This document shows, in pieces, positions 40,174-59,511 of a stretch of 64,000 bases of DNA. Position numbers and translations under genes: made by a program. Each line of letters begins with the position of its first letter. The stretch's first letter is position 1. Location of the stretch: NCBI GenBank assembly GCA_039096225.1, contig JBBPEB010000021.1:124001-188000 (forward strand). The letters are read 5' to 3'. The stretch comes from Blastocystis sp. Blastoise (taxonomy: Eukaryota > Sar > Bigyra > Opalinata > Blastocystidae). Under the pieces are notes generated by a model. It searched no databases. It worked only from the letters and a program-made list of their open reading frames with translations, and had not been told where the DNA came from.

Positions 40174-41209
40174 ATGATGAATAAGACAGTGAAGGCTATT
40201 GTTTGTGTCTGTGGTGGATCTTCTGTTTCTGCTGAAGAATACAAGTTTGCTGAACAAGTCGGTGAAGCATTAGCGAAACGTAATTTTCAATGTGTATATT
40301 TTATTTATTAATATTCTTGTTTTCTTTTTAATTTTGTTCATTATAATATGTATATGCAACATATAGAGAACAGGTGGATATGGTGGTTGTATGGAGGCCT
40401 CTTTGAAAGGATGTCAACTGAATGGAGGTGTTTCTGAAGGAATTGTTGTTCCATCATTATATAAAGACCAAGAAAATCCATATATTACTAAAAGAACACA
40501 AGTCGATAATTTATTTCAGCAAGTAGAATACCTTGTGAATAAATCAGATGTTGTCGTTGTATTACCTGGTATGTTTATAATATATATTTGCAGAGTATCA
40601 TAAATTATAATTGATTTTTTTTTTACATATATTCAAGAAAATAGTATAGAATAGTATATTATATATTAAATATAATAAATATATATATAGGATGTTTAGG
40701 ATCATTTAATGAATTAATAGCTGTATTAACAAGTAATTATATAAATGGATTTAACGATAGACCAATTAAACCTGTTTTTGTATTTAAAAAACCATATTTT
40801 AATATATGGGAATGTATTTGTACTAATTTACATGTATATATTGATTTATTTATAGTTATTAATGTTGTAATTTTTATTTTATAGATTTTATTTTATTGAT
40901 TTTATAAGGTTTATTAGAATTATTATATTTTTTATATTTATTATATTTATTATTTTTTTTTATATTTATTATATTTATTATATTTATTATTATATTTATT
41001 ATATAAATTATATTTATTATATTTATTTATTTATTATTATTATCTTTATATTTTATTTATTATTATATAGGTTTCTGATAAAGTCAAGAATTACGTAACA
41101 TTTGTTGATTCTGTATATATATCTATATTCTTTCAACTCATTTTTTACCATCAATTATTCTTTATAGTTGGATGAATTATGTTCAAAACTTGATGAATAT
41201 TATCCTTAA
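40174..41209 (+). CDS. LOG-family Rossmann-fold protein (lysine-decarboxylase-like fold)
   Basis: Four or five exons give about 205 residues, typical for LOG proteins (cytokinin-riboside phosphoribohydrolases and related nucleoside-monophosphate hydrolases). Landmarks: CVCGGSS at the N-terminus (nucleotide-binding loop), RTGGYGGCMEASLKGC, LFQQVEYLVNKSDVVVVLPGC, LGSFNELIAVLTS, and RPIKPVFVF. The catalytic PGGxGTxxE motif reads PGCLGSFNE here, so the second Gly and the Thr are substituted while the Glu is kept; activity may be altered. Two adjacent ATG codons (40174 and 40177) are both possible starts. The end is SLDELCSKLDEYYP with TAA at 41207. Homologues are widespread in bacteria, plants and some protists, so transfer cannot be judged without a tree. 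Introns argue that the gene is long resident. Confidence 0.83.
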
Positions 41210-41761
41210 ATAAAATTGAATATCATAAACTATAAAATCTTCTCTCAAAATATAGTTTTATTCTTGTCACGTAGATTTAATATTAAAAATCCTATATTTT
41301 GTTGTTTACTTTATTATTTCAAATGCATTATTTTATTGACTATTATTCAGAAAGTAAATATGGCATCCTAAAAGCATAATATTTGATAAAAACAAATAAA
41401 AACAAATTAAAATACAAATAAATATCAAATAATTTCACAACGCTTGTTAATAGATCTTTGTCATTCATTTTGAGTTTGTCATTTAAAAATAAGCCAATCA
41501 TCATTCTCAAAATACGAGAGAAATGACAACGAATAGACACAAAAGCACATATAATGACGCACTCTAACAAATCATCAAATAGCCAATCAAATTACGTTTT
41601 TAAGAAATGTCAACGAATGGATCATTTTGACAACTTTTTTAAGTGTTTCTCTTTCTTAAGATTGTCGAAACTTTATAGATCGTCATTTTCTATCTTCATT
41701 AAACAAATTAAAAAAATAATTCTCTTTTTTTCTATATATTTTTTTTATTTCTTTGTTAAAA
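41210..41761. other. Intergenic upstream of legumain
   Basis: 552 bp spacer. The right half carries the duplicated CCAAT-containing element described at 41491-41621. The last 60 bases before the ATG are T-rich. Confidence 0.55.
41491..41621 (+). promoter_or_regulatory. Duplicated candidate promoter element upstream of legumain
   Basis: AGCCAATCA occurs at 41492-41500 and 41581-41589. Each is followed 20-30 bp later by AAATGACAACGAATAGA (41521-41537) or AAATGTCAACGAATGGA (41605-41621), matching at 15 of 17 positions. Two copies of a paired arrangement ahead of an apparently highly expressed gene suggest promoter elements. CCAAT boxes are an established eukaryotic promoter motif; the second motif is unknown to me. 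Confidence 0.45.
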
Positions 41762-42994
41762 ATGAAATTTGGAACTTGTGTGTCTCTCTTAGTTTTATTA
41801 TTAGTCAACGTTGCTTTCGCTGAGAAATGGGCTGTTCTCGTTTGTGGTTCTGAAGGTTATTGGAACTATAGACATCAAGCTGATAATGCTCATGCTTACC
41901 GTATACTTATTAATAATGGTTACAAGCCAGAAAACATCATCGTCTTCTCTATAAATGATGCTCCTAGCTATAAATATAATCCTATTCCCAATACTTTATA
42001 TAATAAACCAGGAAATAGTTCTATTGATTACTATGAGAACTATGTCGTCGATTACGAAGGTGAAGCTTGTAACGTAGATAATTATATTAAAGTTTTAACT
42101 GGTGATGAATCTGCTGGAGGTAAAGTCTTAAAGACTACTGAAGAAGATACTGTTTTCCTTACTTTCTTTGATCATGGTGATGATGATATTATTTGTTTCC
42201 CTAAAGAAGATCTTCATAGTACTGATTTATTATTTGCTTTCAGAACTATGAAAGAAAAAAAGATGTATAAGAGAATTGTTTATTATATGGAAGCTTGTTT
42301 TTCTGGTTCTATGTTTAAGAGTCTTGAATCTGACCTTAATGTTTATGCTTTAACTGCTGCTAATGATAATGAATCTTCTTGGGGTTGGTATTGTGGAAAT
42401 GATGCTGTTGTTAATGGTATTCCTATGAAAACTTGTCTTGGTGATGAATTCTCTATTCGTTGGATGGAAAATGTTGATGAAGGTGATCTTAATCAAACTT
42501 TTAAGCAACATGCTGAAACTATTCAAACACTTGTTGTTAAATCTCATGTATCTCGTTATGGTGATTTCTCATTTGAAAATCTTCCTATTTCTGAAGTATT
42601 TACAGGTGATCTTGCTACTGTCAAGAATCGTAAAGTTATTCATAATGAAATTGTTGAAAGTGCTTCTGAACAAAGTCATTTATCTAAACTTCATTTCTTT
42701 GAAGGACTTCTTCAAACAAATTCAGATAATAAAGAAATTCAAGAAGAATATAAGAAAGAACTTGAAACTATTGGTAAAGTTGATACTTATTTCGATCTTC
42801 TTATTAAGAAATTCAAACGAATGGGAGTTATGCCTTTAGACAGTATTCGTGGACCTGTAAAGAACGTAGAATGCTATAAGAAAACTACTCAATATGTTAA
42901 TAAATATTTAGGTAGAAGTGATTATTTATTAAAATATTATCATACTTTACATACTATTTGTGATCAATATAGTGATGCTTATTTATATATGTAA
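41762..42994 (+). CDS. Secreted legumain-type asparaginyl endopeptidase (peptidase family C13), intronless
   Basis: The single open frame of 410 residues begins with a clear signal peptide (MKFGTCVSLLVLLLVNVAFA, cleavage probably before EKW), then WAVLVCGSEGYWNYRHQADN. Catalytic His138 lies in TFFDHGDDD and catalytic Cys179 in YYMEACFSGSMF, matching the legumain pattern ExCxSGSM. The N-terminal block and length fit legumain rather than the GPI transamidase subunit Gpi8, since no C-terminal membrane segment is present. Residues after about 290 form a helical prodomain-like region. Legumains act in acidic lysosomes or vacuoles, or are secreted, cleaving after Asn and activating other proteases. 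A papain-family protease gene lies at the right edge of the window. It is the only long gene here with no intron and has a Gly/Ala/Leu codon bias (GGT, GCT, CTT), suggesting high expression or a retrotransposed origin. Confidence 0.9.
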   Translation: MKFGTCVSLLVLLLVNVAFAEKWAVLVCGSEGYWNYRHQADNAHAYRILINNGYKPENIIVFSINDAPSYKYNPIPNTLYNKPGNSSIDYYENYVVDYEGEACNVDNYIKVLTGDESAGGKVLKTTEEDTVFLTFFDHGDDDIICFPKEDLHSTDLLFAFRTMKEKKMYKRIVYYMEACFSGSMFKSLESDLNVYALTAANDNESSWGWYCGNDAVVNGIPMKTCLGDEFSIRWMENVDEGDLNQTFKQHAETIQTLVVKSHVSRYGDFSFENLPISEVFTGDLATVKNRKVIHNEIVESASEQSHLSKLHFFEGLLQTNSDNKEIQEEYKKELETIGKVDTYFDLLIKKFKRMGVMPLDSIRGPVKNVECYKKTTQYVNKYLGRSDYLLKYYHTLHTICDQYSDAYLYM

Positions 42995-43360
42995 ATTATT
43001 ATTAAAACAAATTGAAATTCTATATTTATTTACTTTTTTGAAATCGTTTTGCTGCTTAATAGATAGTGTTTTGTTTATATATTTGTTTCTTTATTTAATA
43101 ATATTTGTTTCTTTATTTAATAGGTCATTCTATGAACATTATTTATAGTTCATGACCTATTGTAGTATCAATATCAAAAATAAATTAAACAATTGATTTT
43201 TTTTATTTAAAAACAAAATATTGTTATAAATTGTTGTTTTTTAATTATATCAAAAACTCTAATGTATGTCAACCATAATTCTCTTCATTAAAAATAATTT
43301 TTTTAGATCAACTATTATTTGTTTATTAATTAGTTTATTTTGAATTCTAACAATTACTAA
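42995..43360. other. Intergenic, 366 bp
   Basis: T-rich spacer between legumain and the next plus-strand gene. A short direct repeat, ATTTGTTTCTTTATTTAATA, lies near 43082-43122. Nothing else recognised. Confidence 0.55.
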
Positions 43361-47849
<4,489 letters not shown>

Positions 47850-48846
47850 AATTAATATATGTATATCAATAGTAATCTTACTATGGAAACCAAATTATAT
47901 ATATATCAACCAATTCAATTACTATTCTCTATTCTATATAAAATAAATATAAATAAACGTATTTATTCAGAAAAATAGCTACTATTTAATTCTATTAATG
48001 TTTTATATATGTTTAAATAAGAAATCACCTAATATATTTCAGTTGATGTGTTATTATAATTCTTATTCGTTCTCATTATTTAATATGTATATTTATTAAT
48101 AAATTTTTTATAAAAAGTAAAAAACATTTTAATAAACAAAATAGGAACTATCGTATCATCATCTACTATTATGGTTTTATTTTAAAATAATTCAAAGAAT
48201 AGTGTCATTCAATATAACGAATATTAGTTGAATAAACCAAGATACATTTTTCATTATCCCACTTTTATCATTATTTTATTAAATGAAACCAGTCTGATTC
48301 ATTATTATATTATTTTATTTATTCACGACTACCATGAGCATATAAAACATAAGATATATCAATATAAATGCTACCAATGGCTATATTCTCAAAAATAATG
48401 AAGATATTTCTATTTTTACTTTCAAAGTGATATCTATATAATATTTTATTTGCTTTCAAATGTAACATGATTCAAAACAAATACCAAAAAAGAATTTAAT
48501 CTGGAAATACTATTTTAGTTATCATTTCTATTCATGTACATCTACATACATCATCAATACCTATATAAAGCAGTAAAACATAGCTTTAAAATCCTGTTGA
48601 CAAACACATAATGCAAGAAAATATATATATATTTCTAAATGACAAAAAATGAAATAAAGCTTGTGTAAATTGAAATAAACATGGAAATATATAAAAACAT
48701 TTTTAGATTTTGTGTCAAAAAATAATAACAGAGCATTCTATTGGATAAATTAGATTTTGACCTAAGAATAGTATAATTATCATTTCTATTCTAAGTGTCT
48801 ATAGATTAGAGATATAGTTGAATATTATATCAAATAGATATCCTGG
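47850..48846. other. Intergenic, 1.0 kb
   Basis: AT-rich spacer without long microsatellites. No open frame or RNA gene recognised. Confidence 0.55.
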
Positions 48847-49689
48847 ATGGCGCAAGTAATTTCTGGAATTCCAACTCAAGAAGATATAGATAAAGAAAAT
48901 GCACTCATTTGTCAATTGAATGAGGAACTAGAACAAACAGAATATGAGGAATCTGTAAAAGATCTGGGTGTTGTCTACGACGTATGTACTTCATTAGAAG
49001 GATTATTACATTACCCTGAAGTTCTTGAACATCTATCTGTTTTCATGTGGAAAGAACGTTGTGATGAAAATCTCCATTTTTGGAACGATGTAGAGCGATA
49101 TAAAAAGATTCATATTCAGAATGAAACTACAAAACCAGAACAAGTACTGCTTTTTCTATTCTTTTTAATTCATATAATATAGTCTATGTTTTTATTGAAT
49201 GGTTTATAGTTTATTCTTTTAAATTAATGTTTTATTATAATGTTTTTTATTCAAATCAGTGTTTTTTTAAATGATATTTTTTTATTTTTTGTATTTTTAT
49301 AGGTTTGGAATATAGCAGATAGAATTATAGATATGTATTTAAATCCTGTAAGTTTTTCCATCCTATAATAATATCAAATTTCATTGTTTTTTTTTTTATT
49401 TATTTTTATATATTTTTATTATTCTCTTATTTAGGGTACTTCTCGATTTGAATTATATATACCTAATAAAATGATCAAAGAATTTCATGATATGTATTCT
49501 AGTATACATAATAAAGAAGATTATATAAACACATCTCCATCTATTGATATTTTTGATAAATTACAAAATTATATATTCAATTTAATTCAAAGAGTATTTA
49601 TATGTTTATTTATGTTTTATTATTATTATATTTATTTATGTTTTTATTTTATGTTTTTATTTTATTTATATATTTATTTATTTATATAT

Positions 49690-49780
<91 letters not shown>

Positions 49781-49990
49781 TATTTATTTATTTATTTATT
49801 CAATATATTTTTTTATTATCATCTTTTTAATAATATTATATATAGACATCATATCAAAAGTTTATTCGTCAAGATGGTTGTAGTAGAAGATTAGGATTAA
49901 CAGCATATATAACTATATTCTTTGTCCTCTATTCTATATAACTTCTATATATAGGCTCAACATATTTCTCGTATTTCTGAACAACATTAA
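48847..49990 (+). CDS. RGS-domain protein (regulator of G-protein signalling)
   Basis: Five exons encode about 210 residues dominated by a single RGS domain. RGS domains bind G-protein alpha subunits and speed GTP hydrolysis. Visible signature: SLEGLLHYPEVLEHLSVFMWKE leading into ENLHFWNDVERYKKI (the conserved ENLxFW core), then IDMYLNPGTSRFELYI, a helical stretch and FDKLQNYIFNLI with TSYQKFIRQD, as in the final RGS helices. The N-terminal 50 residues are acidic and helical. The C-terminus depends on splicing: a GC-AG intron (49903-49954, GCATATATAAC to TATATAG) gives LGLTAQHISRISEQH with TAA at 49988. Read without splicing, the frame stops at 49939-49941. The spliced form is preferred because intron borders and a clean 12-codon final exon agree. 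Confidence 0.82.
49676..49800. repeat. (TTTA)n microsatellite, intronic
   Basis: About 30 TTTA units in an intron of the RGS gene. The repeat leaves more than one frame open (Ile-Tyr-Leu-Phe strings); none is a gene. Confidence 0.9.
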
Positions 49991-50290
49991 ATAAATTCAC
50001 TTTTTCTCTTTTATATATTTATATATTCTTATTTGTTTATTATGAACGATGTTTCTTATCCATTAAATGAAATGTGTATAATAGTCTTTTCAAATGTCTT
50101 TAATACATAGTTTTGTTTGACTTGTATATCAACAAATTTATTTTTTTTTTTTGAAAAAGAAGAAGAAAAACAGCAACTCCAACCTTATTCTTACTAAAAG
50201 TACTTTTTATAAACATATATATATATAACTTGGATATTAATATAAAGCTAATATGATAATAAATGAAATGAAAACTTGAATTAAACTGAA
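49991..50290. other. Intergenic between convergent genes
   Basis: 300 bp separating the 3' ends of the RGS (+) and DPM2 (-) genes; purine-rich patch near 50155-50175. No further feature seen. Confidence 0.55.
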
Positions 50291-50588
50291 TTATTTACTT
50301 TTTCTTTCTTTTTCTCGTAGTTTAGATTCATTTATCAAGCCTACTGCCCAGAATATCAATTCAAAACATACTCCGAAAACCACTAGAGCTGATGGAATAA
50401 AATATGCAATGGAAAGAGAGGGGAAGAAATTATAGAAAGAACTTGTTTTCGGCATTACAGGTCCAACAAAAACCCATACACCATAATAAACCTCTAATAA
50501 AACACATCCTAATAATATAAAAATACCTATTGTACGATCTTGAATCTAAAAAAATATATTCCTAAAATATTACATAGATATATACCAT
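50291..50588 (-). CDS. DPM2: DPM2, regulatory subunit of dolichol-phosphate mannose synthase
   Basis: Small ER membrane protein of about 85 residues that stabilises the catalytic DPM1 subunit; the complex makes the mannose donor for N-glycans, GPI anchors and O-mannosylation. The sequence begins IQDRTIGIFILLGCVLLEVYYGVWVFV, a first transmembrane helix after the conserved Asp-Arg. PSLSIAYFIPSALVVFGVCF and FWAVGLI then form the second helix, ending in a basic tail KLREKERKSK suited to ER retention. Size, two-helix hairpin and spacing fit DPM2. The start codon ATG at 50588-50586 is followed at once by an intron (GTATATATC to TTTTTTAG), so the first coding exon is the ATG alone, in phase 0. TAA at 50291-50293. 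Too short for most automatic gene finders. Confidence 0.8.
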
Positions 50589-50793
50589 GGTTAACAGAAA
50601 ACAAAAAATGAAAATTATTATTTTGGAAAAATTTTTATATTTTAAAATTTTATGAGTTCATTTTGATTTTTTTTTAGGTTTAAAATTATTACGTGATAAA
50701 ATACTATATACAAATATATATATAACAACAAAACAAAAACTATAGCATATATACAAAAAATGATGATTATAATATAAAATTAATAACAATTAT

Positions 50794-52465
50794 TTATTGT
50801 TCTCTTTGAATTTCTTTAAGTGCATTACGAATAAAGAGTGGTTGTTCAGGATTCATGTTTTCAACAACTTCTTTGAGAGCATCTTTATCAATTTTAAGTT
50901 TTAATGATGGATTTCCATTGTTGAGTTGTGTTGGTTGTTGAGGTCCTAAAGTAGGTTTTGATGTTGATTCATCTTTTGTTTTAGGTTGAACTCCATACAT
51001 AGATACATCAATACAAGGTTCATAATCATATTGTTGTTCATTCTTCTTTTTTTTCGAGAGTAATGGATCTTCAATAACAGTATATGTTGATGAAGATTCT
51101 CTTTTTGTTAAAGGAATACTAGTAATCTTTCGTTTATTTGCTTTAGTTCTACGTTCATAATCATCACCTGTCATAATTGTGCCTTCTTTTATTCCATCAC
51201 CAAATATACGTTCTTCTTCTTCTTTTGACATGGTTGGAATTAATGTTGCCATTGGCTTCTTTATATGCTTTTCTTTATTATTATTAGTTGAATTATTATT
51301 AGTTGAATTATTATTAGTTGAATTATTATGAACTATAGATATAGAAGAAGAAGAAGAAGAGGAAGGAATTAATTTATTGAATGAAGTTGAAAATTTCATC
51401 ATCTTTATAGCAGGTTTAGAAGAATTATTATTATTTGAATTATTATTTTTATTTTCATTATCATTTTCATTATTATTATTATTATTTTCATTATTATTAT
51501 CATTATTATTATTATTATCTTTTTTATTATCTTCATTATTATTATCATTATTATTATTATTATCTTTCTTATTATCTTCATTATTATTATCATTCTTATG
51601 TATTCCAAAAGACATTTTTTGTTGTTTAAATGGAATAACAGGTTTAAATACATTTTGAATAGTATTTATATTATTATGTATAATTAAAGCATCTTTAGAA
51701 GAAGAAGCCATCGAATGTTCTTTGAAGAATTGTGTTACTCGTTGATATAACGGCATATATAGAGTAGTAGTTCTTTTTGATAATGTTAATAAATAAGAAT
51801 ATATTTCATTTTTACTCTTATTATATTCTTCTTCTAATAACTATATAAATAGAGGAATAGATTAGTATATATATTAATTTAAATGATATAATAATAAACA
51901 AATAATAATAATAAACAAATAATAATAATAATATAATAATAAATATTTATACTTCTAATTTAATATTTTTAGATTTCATTCCATTTTCATTCATATATTG
52001 ATCTAAAGAATCAGTAGATTGTTCTCTATATATATAATATGAATATTAATATATATATAATATGAATATTAATATATATATACACTTGAACTGTTTTTCT
52101 AAGATCAATAATTTGGATATAAAGCGATTCTTCGAATTTCAAAAGACCCATAATCTTGTCCTGAATATCATTTTCAGACAAGTCTGAGCCTGACTGATTC
52201 TTTCTAAATATATATATATATATATATATAGAATATGTATCTATAGGATATATACTATACTATAGAATAGTATATATATACTGTTTATTAGTAATAGTTC
52301 GATCATAATAATCATCTTCTTTTTCCATTTTCGCGTAAACACGTTCGCGGGCACGTTCATTTTTAGCGGCACGCTTCTCTATACTATATATAATATATAT
52401 ATATATATATATAAATACATCTATAATATATATAGTATATAAATAGATATATAAATACATATTTA

Positions 52466-52500
<35 letters not shown>

Positions 52501-52889
52501 ATCATAAAGACTGTTTTCCATACGTGTGATTTGTGTTTCTAAACTATCCAATTGATTGGTTAACATATCTAACTTCATAGATAATTCTATATATATATAT
52601 ACATAGCATATTATATTAATTAACAATATAGAGTATATTATAATTAATTAACAATATAGTATGTTATAATTAATTATATACTGTCATTTAAATTTGGTTT
52701 ATTTTCAAGTGATTCGACTTCAATTTTCAGTTTATCTCTTTTATTTCGTTGTTGAACTAATTTATTATATTGATCTTTTTCAGCATCAGTCAGTCCCTCG
52801 GTATTCATTGTATTACTATATATACCTTCTAAATCATCAGTCTATATATATATATATAAATAAATAGATAATAAATAGAATAATAAATA

Positions 52890-52927
<38 letters not shown>

Positions 52928-53978
52928 TATATATACAGCATCTTCATCAAATCCCCAAGTAACTTCGTGTAATTCGTCGATTAATTTCATTTCTTCAATC
53001 GCTTTATCTTTACGATGAATATAAGTAGATTTCGAATTACTCTTTACAGGCTATACAATATCATATGATTATTCATAATAAAAGAGTATTTTATAATAAT
53101 AATAAACATTATAATAATAATAATAAATATAATAATAATAATATATATAATAATAAACATAATAATAATAAATATAATAATATAAACATATTAATAAACA
53201 TTATAATAATAATAATAATAATAATATAAACATAATAATAAACATAATAATAATAATAATTTACTTCTTTTAAAACAGTTGAAGAATGTTCTTGTTTCAT
53301 ATTTTCCGTTTTATTCACGGGAATTGGTTCATCCAAAATAGTTTCTTTATTAGGATCGTAACCATTAAATAAATAAATACGATTACTGCCTCCAAATTGA
53401 ATAAGATCTCCATCATGAAGCTCAATATATTCCTATTATAATATATATATATATATAATAATAATAAATATATAATAAGAAATATATAATAAAAAATAAT
53501 AAATAAATACACTAGTTTTAATTTGTTGTTTGTTGATAAAAGTGCCGTGAGTAGATTGATCATCCATGATGAAGGCTTTATCTATATAAATACAAATATA
53601 ATAAATACAAAAATTGATATTTAACATACTATCTTGACCCATTTGTAAAATCGCATGAATTCGAGAAAGAGAAGGATGCTCTGGAACAATATCGCAAAGA
53701 TCTGAATTTCTACCTATATTTAAAAATAAGAATAAACGACATACTATAAAAAAAATACCAATGATATAAAAAGGTTGTTTGGAAATATCGATAGTTTCTA
53801 AGGCAACACCATTTTTACTAACTTCAAGTGATATAGGATGAGGAGACACTTTAGACCAGAGTGGAGGCTTATAACCACACTGTTTAGCTCGAGTCATCAA
53901 CGGTATTTTCTAATATAAATAGACTGTGTGATATTAATCATCTTAATATACTTGTGTAACAGGTTGTGGAGGTTCCAT
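50794..53978 (-). CDS. SLC4A1AP: Kanadaptin homologue (SLC4A1AP), FHA-domain nuclear protein
   Basis: Many exons. The N-terminus MEPPQPVTQ (53978) leads into KPPLWSKVSPHPISLEVSK, the conserved kanadaptin entry to the FHA domain. FHA landmarks: IIGRNSDLCD, HPSLSRIHAIL, QSTHGTFINKQQI and LIQFGGSNRIYL. FHA domains bind phosphothreonine peptides. Downstream are VTWGFDEDA, DDLEG, a coiled coil (LDMLTNQLDSLETQI) and the family-typical EKEDDYYDRT. Then come a long helical segment and a low-complexity Asn/Asp/Lys region (51400-51600, in-frame AAT repeats), ending at NALKEIQREQ with TAA at 50794. Human kanadaptin is nuclear and RNA-processing-associated; its transporter-adaptor name is historical. Exon borders in the middle are inferred from frame and TATATAG acceptors. 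Confidence 0.87.
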
Positions 53979-54424
53979 TAGATCAATTATCAGTTATTTT
54001 GAACAAATAAAAATCTTTATAGAAATATTTAAATTTTCTGTTGAAAGGATATGAGAAACCGTGTTTATTTTTCGTTTATATTTAAACAATGAATATCTCT
54101 GTAGTTATTCGTTATTTACCATATATTTATTGCAATTTATAATACAATGAATAATTGAAATGAAATAATGTTTAATAAAAGAAAAATACGTGATGATGGA
54201 CATTGATTATTTTAAATAAAATTAGTATTCAGTTTTTTCAATGATGTAAATAAGATCAACTATAGTAGAAGATTATAAGCATATAAATAAATATCTATAA
54301 AATGGATATTTACCCATAATACTTAAAACAATTGCTTTTAAATCTAAACAAAATGATTTCTTTATAAATACATACTTAACAACACCTAACGAACAAGAAG
54401 AAATGCATATAATATCATTATTTT
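53979..54424. other. Intergenic, 446 bp
   Basis: Upstream of kanadaptin and downstream of Rrp45, both on the minus strand. AT-rich; nothing recognised. Confidence 0.55.
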
Positions 54425-55933
54425 TTATGCTTTATCAGAATCTTTTAAAGTTTGAATTAATAATTTTGAAATATCAAGTACCTATAAAAAATATATATTA
54501 TATTACAAAATAAAATATTGAAAATAGGATATCCGATTATTATATAAACTATATAAAATATAGAAATACTTTAGTTGCTGCAATTTGTGCACAATTAATA
54601 AGATCTTGTTGTCCCATGGGAATACCTCCTAATTTATGAATACCACATAATTCACCAAATGCATTTAATATGAATGAAATAGATCCTTTTTGTACTTGTT
54701 CTTCACGCTCATTTGGATCTAATATAAATAAATCATTCTATATATATGTGATTATAGAATAAATAGAATATTATGAATAGATATATAAAAAAGAATATAA
54801 GTAGATATATTCAAAAGAATATAGGTAGATATATTTAAAAGAATATAATGAATAGAATAAAAAAAAATTATAATAAATATATTATAATAAATATATTATA
54901 ATAAATAAATTATAATAAATAAATTATAATAATATATTATGATAATATATTATAATAAATAACCTATAATAATATGCATAACAATATACATAACAATAAT
55001 TATATATATATATATAAATACATCAAAGATACCAAATGTGATACAAATAGGTTGATGATGAATAGATAAAGGAATGGGATCTCTGTCATCGGTACTATAT
55101 ATAGTAACAACACCTGCTTCTACTGAGTAGTCAGGTCGACGATAATGAGATAAACAAGCAGTGGTTGCTAATACACAAGCATCCGTGAGATTCCCGCGGT
55201 TATCGAGAACGGTTATTGAACAATTTAAACTAAATACCTATAGATATACATATATAAATTATTGCATATTCATCAGTTATATATTTAATAGTATAAACAA
55301 GGAAATGATATTTATATATATACATATATAATTCTTCACAAATATATATATATATCAGTATAACAATAGTAAAGCAATGCAATATAATAATATATAATAT
55401 AATATAATAATATATAATAATATATAATATAATAATATATAATAGAATAATATCAAAAACATACTTTTTCTCCTGGAATAATACATAACGCTTCGATATC
55501 AACAGCATCACTCTCTCGTATACTTCGTTCTAATACTTTTACTAATTCAGACTGAATTTCTGTGGATTCATTTTCCTATATAAATGATTAATATAAACAA
55601 TAGCATATAAATATATGATTTTTATTTTTAAAAACTATAATGAAATAGAAATAAACATACAGAAAACTCTCTACCTGCCATTGGAGAGAACTTCACATTG
55701 AATTGAATGAGACCTTCATTAGAACGATCTCCAAAAGGTGCAGTAACATCTGCTACAATAATACATACTACTTTTGTTTCACCGAATTCTACTTCGACAG
55801 AAGACTGTGTTCCATTTCTATGTAAGGTGATATGAACTGGTCTTATCTCTAATTTGCTTCTACCATCAGTACGAATATTCTCTTTCAAACCAGTAAGAAT
55901 AAAATTCTTCTCTACAAGACTCAGTGGATCCAT
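54425..55933 (-). CDS. RRP45: Exosome core subunit Rrp45/EXOSC9 (RNase PH-like)
   Basis: Catalytically inert RNase PH-fold subunit of the nine-protein exosome ring that threads RNA to the Rrp6 and Rrp44 nucleases. Landmarks: LVEKNFILTGLKENIRTDGR (the conserved RxDGR), GETKVVCIIVADV, GLIQFNVKFSPMAG, VLERSIRESDAVDIEALCI, ITVLDNRGNLTDACVLATTA, HYRRPDYSV and PICITFGIF. The final exons read LGGIPMGQQDLINCAQIA and LLIQTLKDSDKA. The order and the ERSIRESxAxDxExLCI block identify Rrp45 rather than Rrp42 or Rrp43. Four or five exons give about 300 residues; the long C-terminal tail of vertebrate EXOSC9 is absent. Start at 55933, TAA at 54425-54427. Confidence 0.92.
55190..55203 (-). repeat. 14-bp palindromic motif, exact match, coding
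   Basis: Reads ATTCCCGCGGTTAT on the plus strand; the reverse complement ATAACCGCGGGAAT is exact to consensus. It lies in the Rrp45 codons for DNRGNL. Confidence 0.55.
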
Positions 55934-56230
55934 TATTTATGAAAAATGACAGTGTTTAATAGAATACTAGAGAAATATACTTTAATAAAAGTAAAGAAAA
56001 ATAAAATCGTGAAAAAAAATCAGAAATGGCGGAAAAAATTTGTTCTTGACTCGACGGTATATTTAAGAATTGGGAAAATTACAAATTAAACTGGAAATGA
56101 ATTAAAAAAACATAAAGAATTATTAGAATTGAATAATAGTTCAAATCAAGCTAATTTCAATTTCAATATTGTTTTCATTTGTATAATTATTCTTAGTATG
56201 TGATAAAAAATTGTATATAGGAAAATTGAT

Positions 56231-59070
<2,840 letters not shown>

Positions 59071-59511
59071 TAAATATATAATGAAATAAAGAATTGTTTA
59101 TTCTAAATATTTCTCTTTGGTATACTACATTTTCGCATTTCTTTTCTATTTAATGAAATATTAATTGCATTTATCAATTTTATATCATCTCCATAAATGA
59201 CAGAACTCTTAAAAAACATAAAATAATACAGGTTTGTGGACACTTTGCTGATTGTCCACAATAGATTATAAAAACAATTAGTTTCTCTTAATCTGAATAT
59301 GCTATCGATATCAATTTAATTATATATTTATAGTTTTAGCTACTAAAACCAATAAACAAATAAAAAAGACATAATGACTATTAATCTTGGGAATCAGATA
59401 AAAAACAGTATAAATTTCAAAAAGATCTATTTAAAAACAGCATTTCTTTTGAATTTCTAAGAATCTATAATTACTGAGTACTTTTTTTGTGTGTATATAA
59501 CCCAATAGAAT
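59071..59511. other. Intergenic, 441 bp
   Basis: Between SNAPC3 and YKT6, same strand. Contains TATAACCCAATAGAAT directly before the YKT6 ATG. Otherwise unremarkable. Confidence 0.55.
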
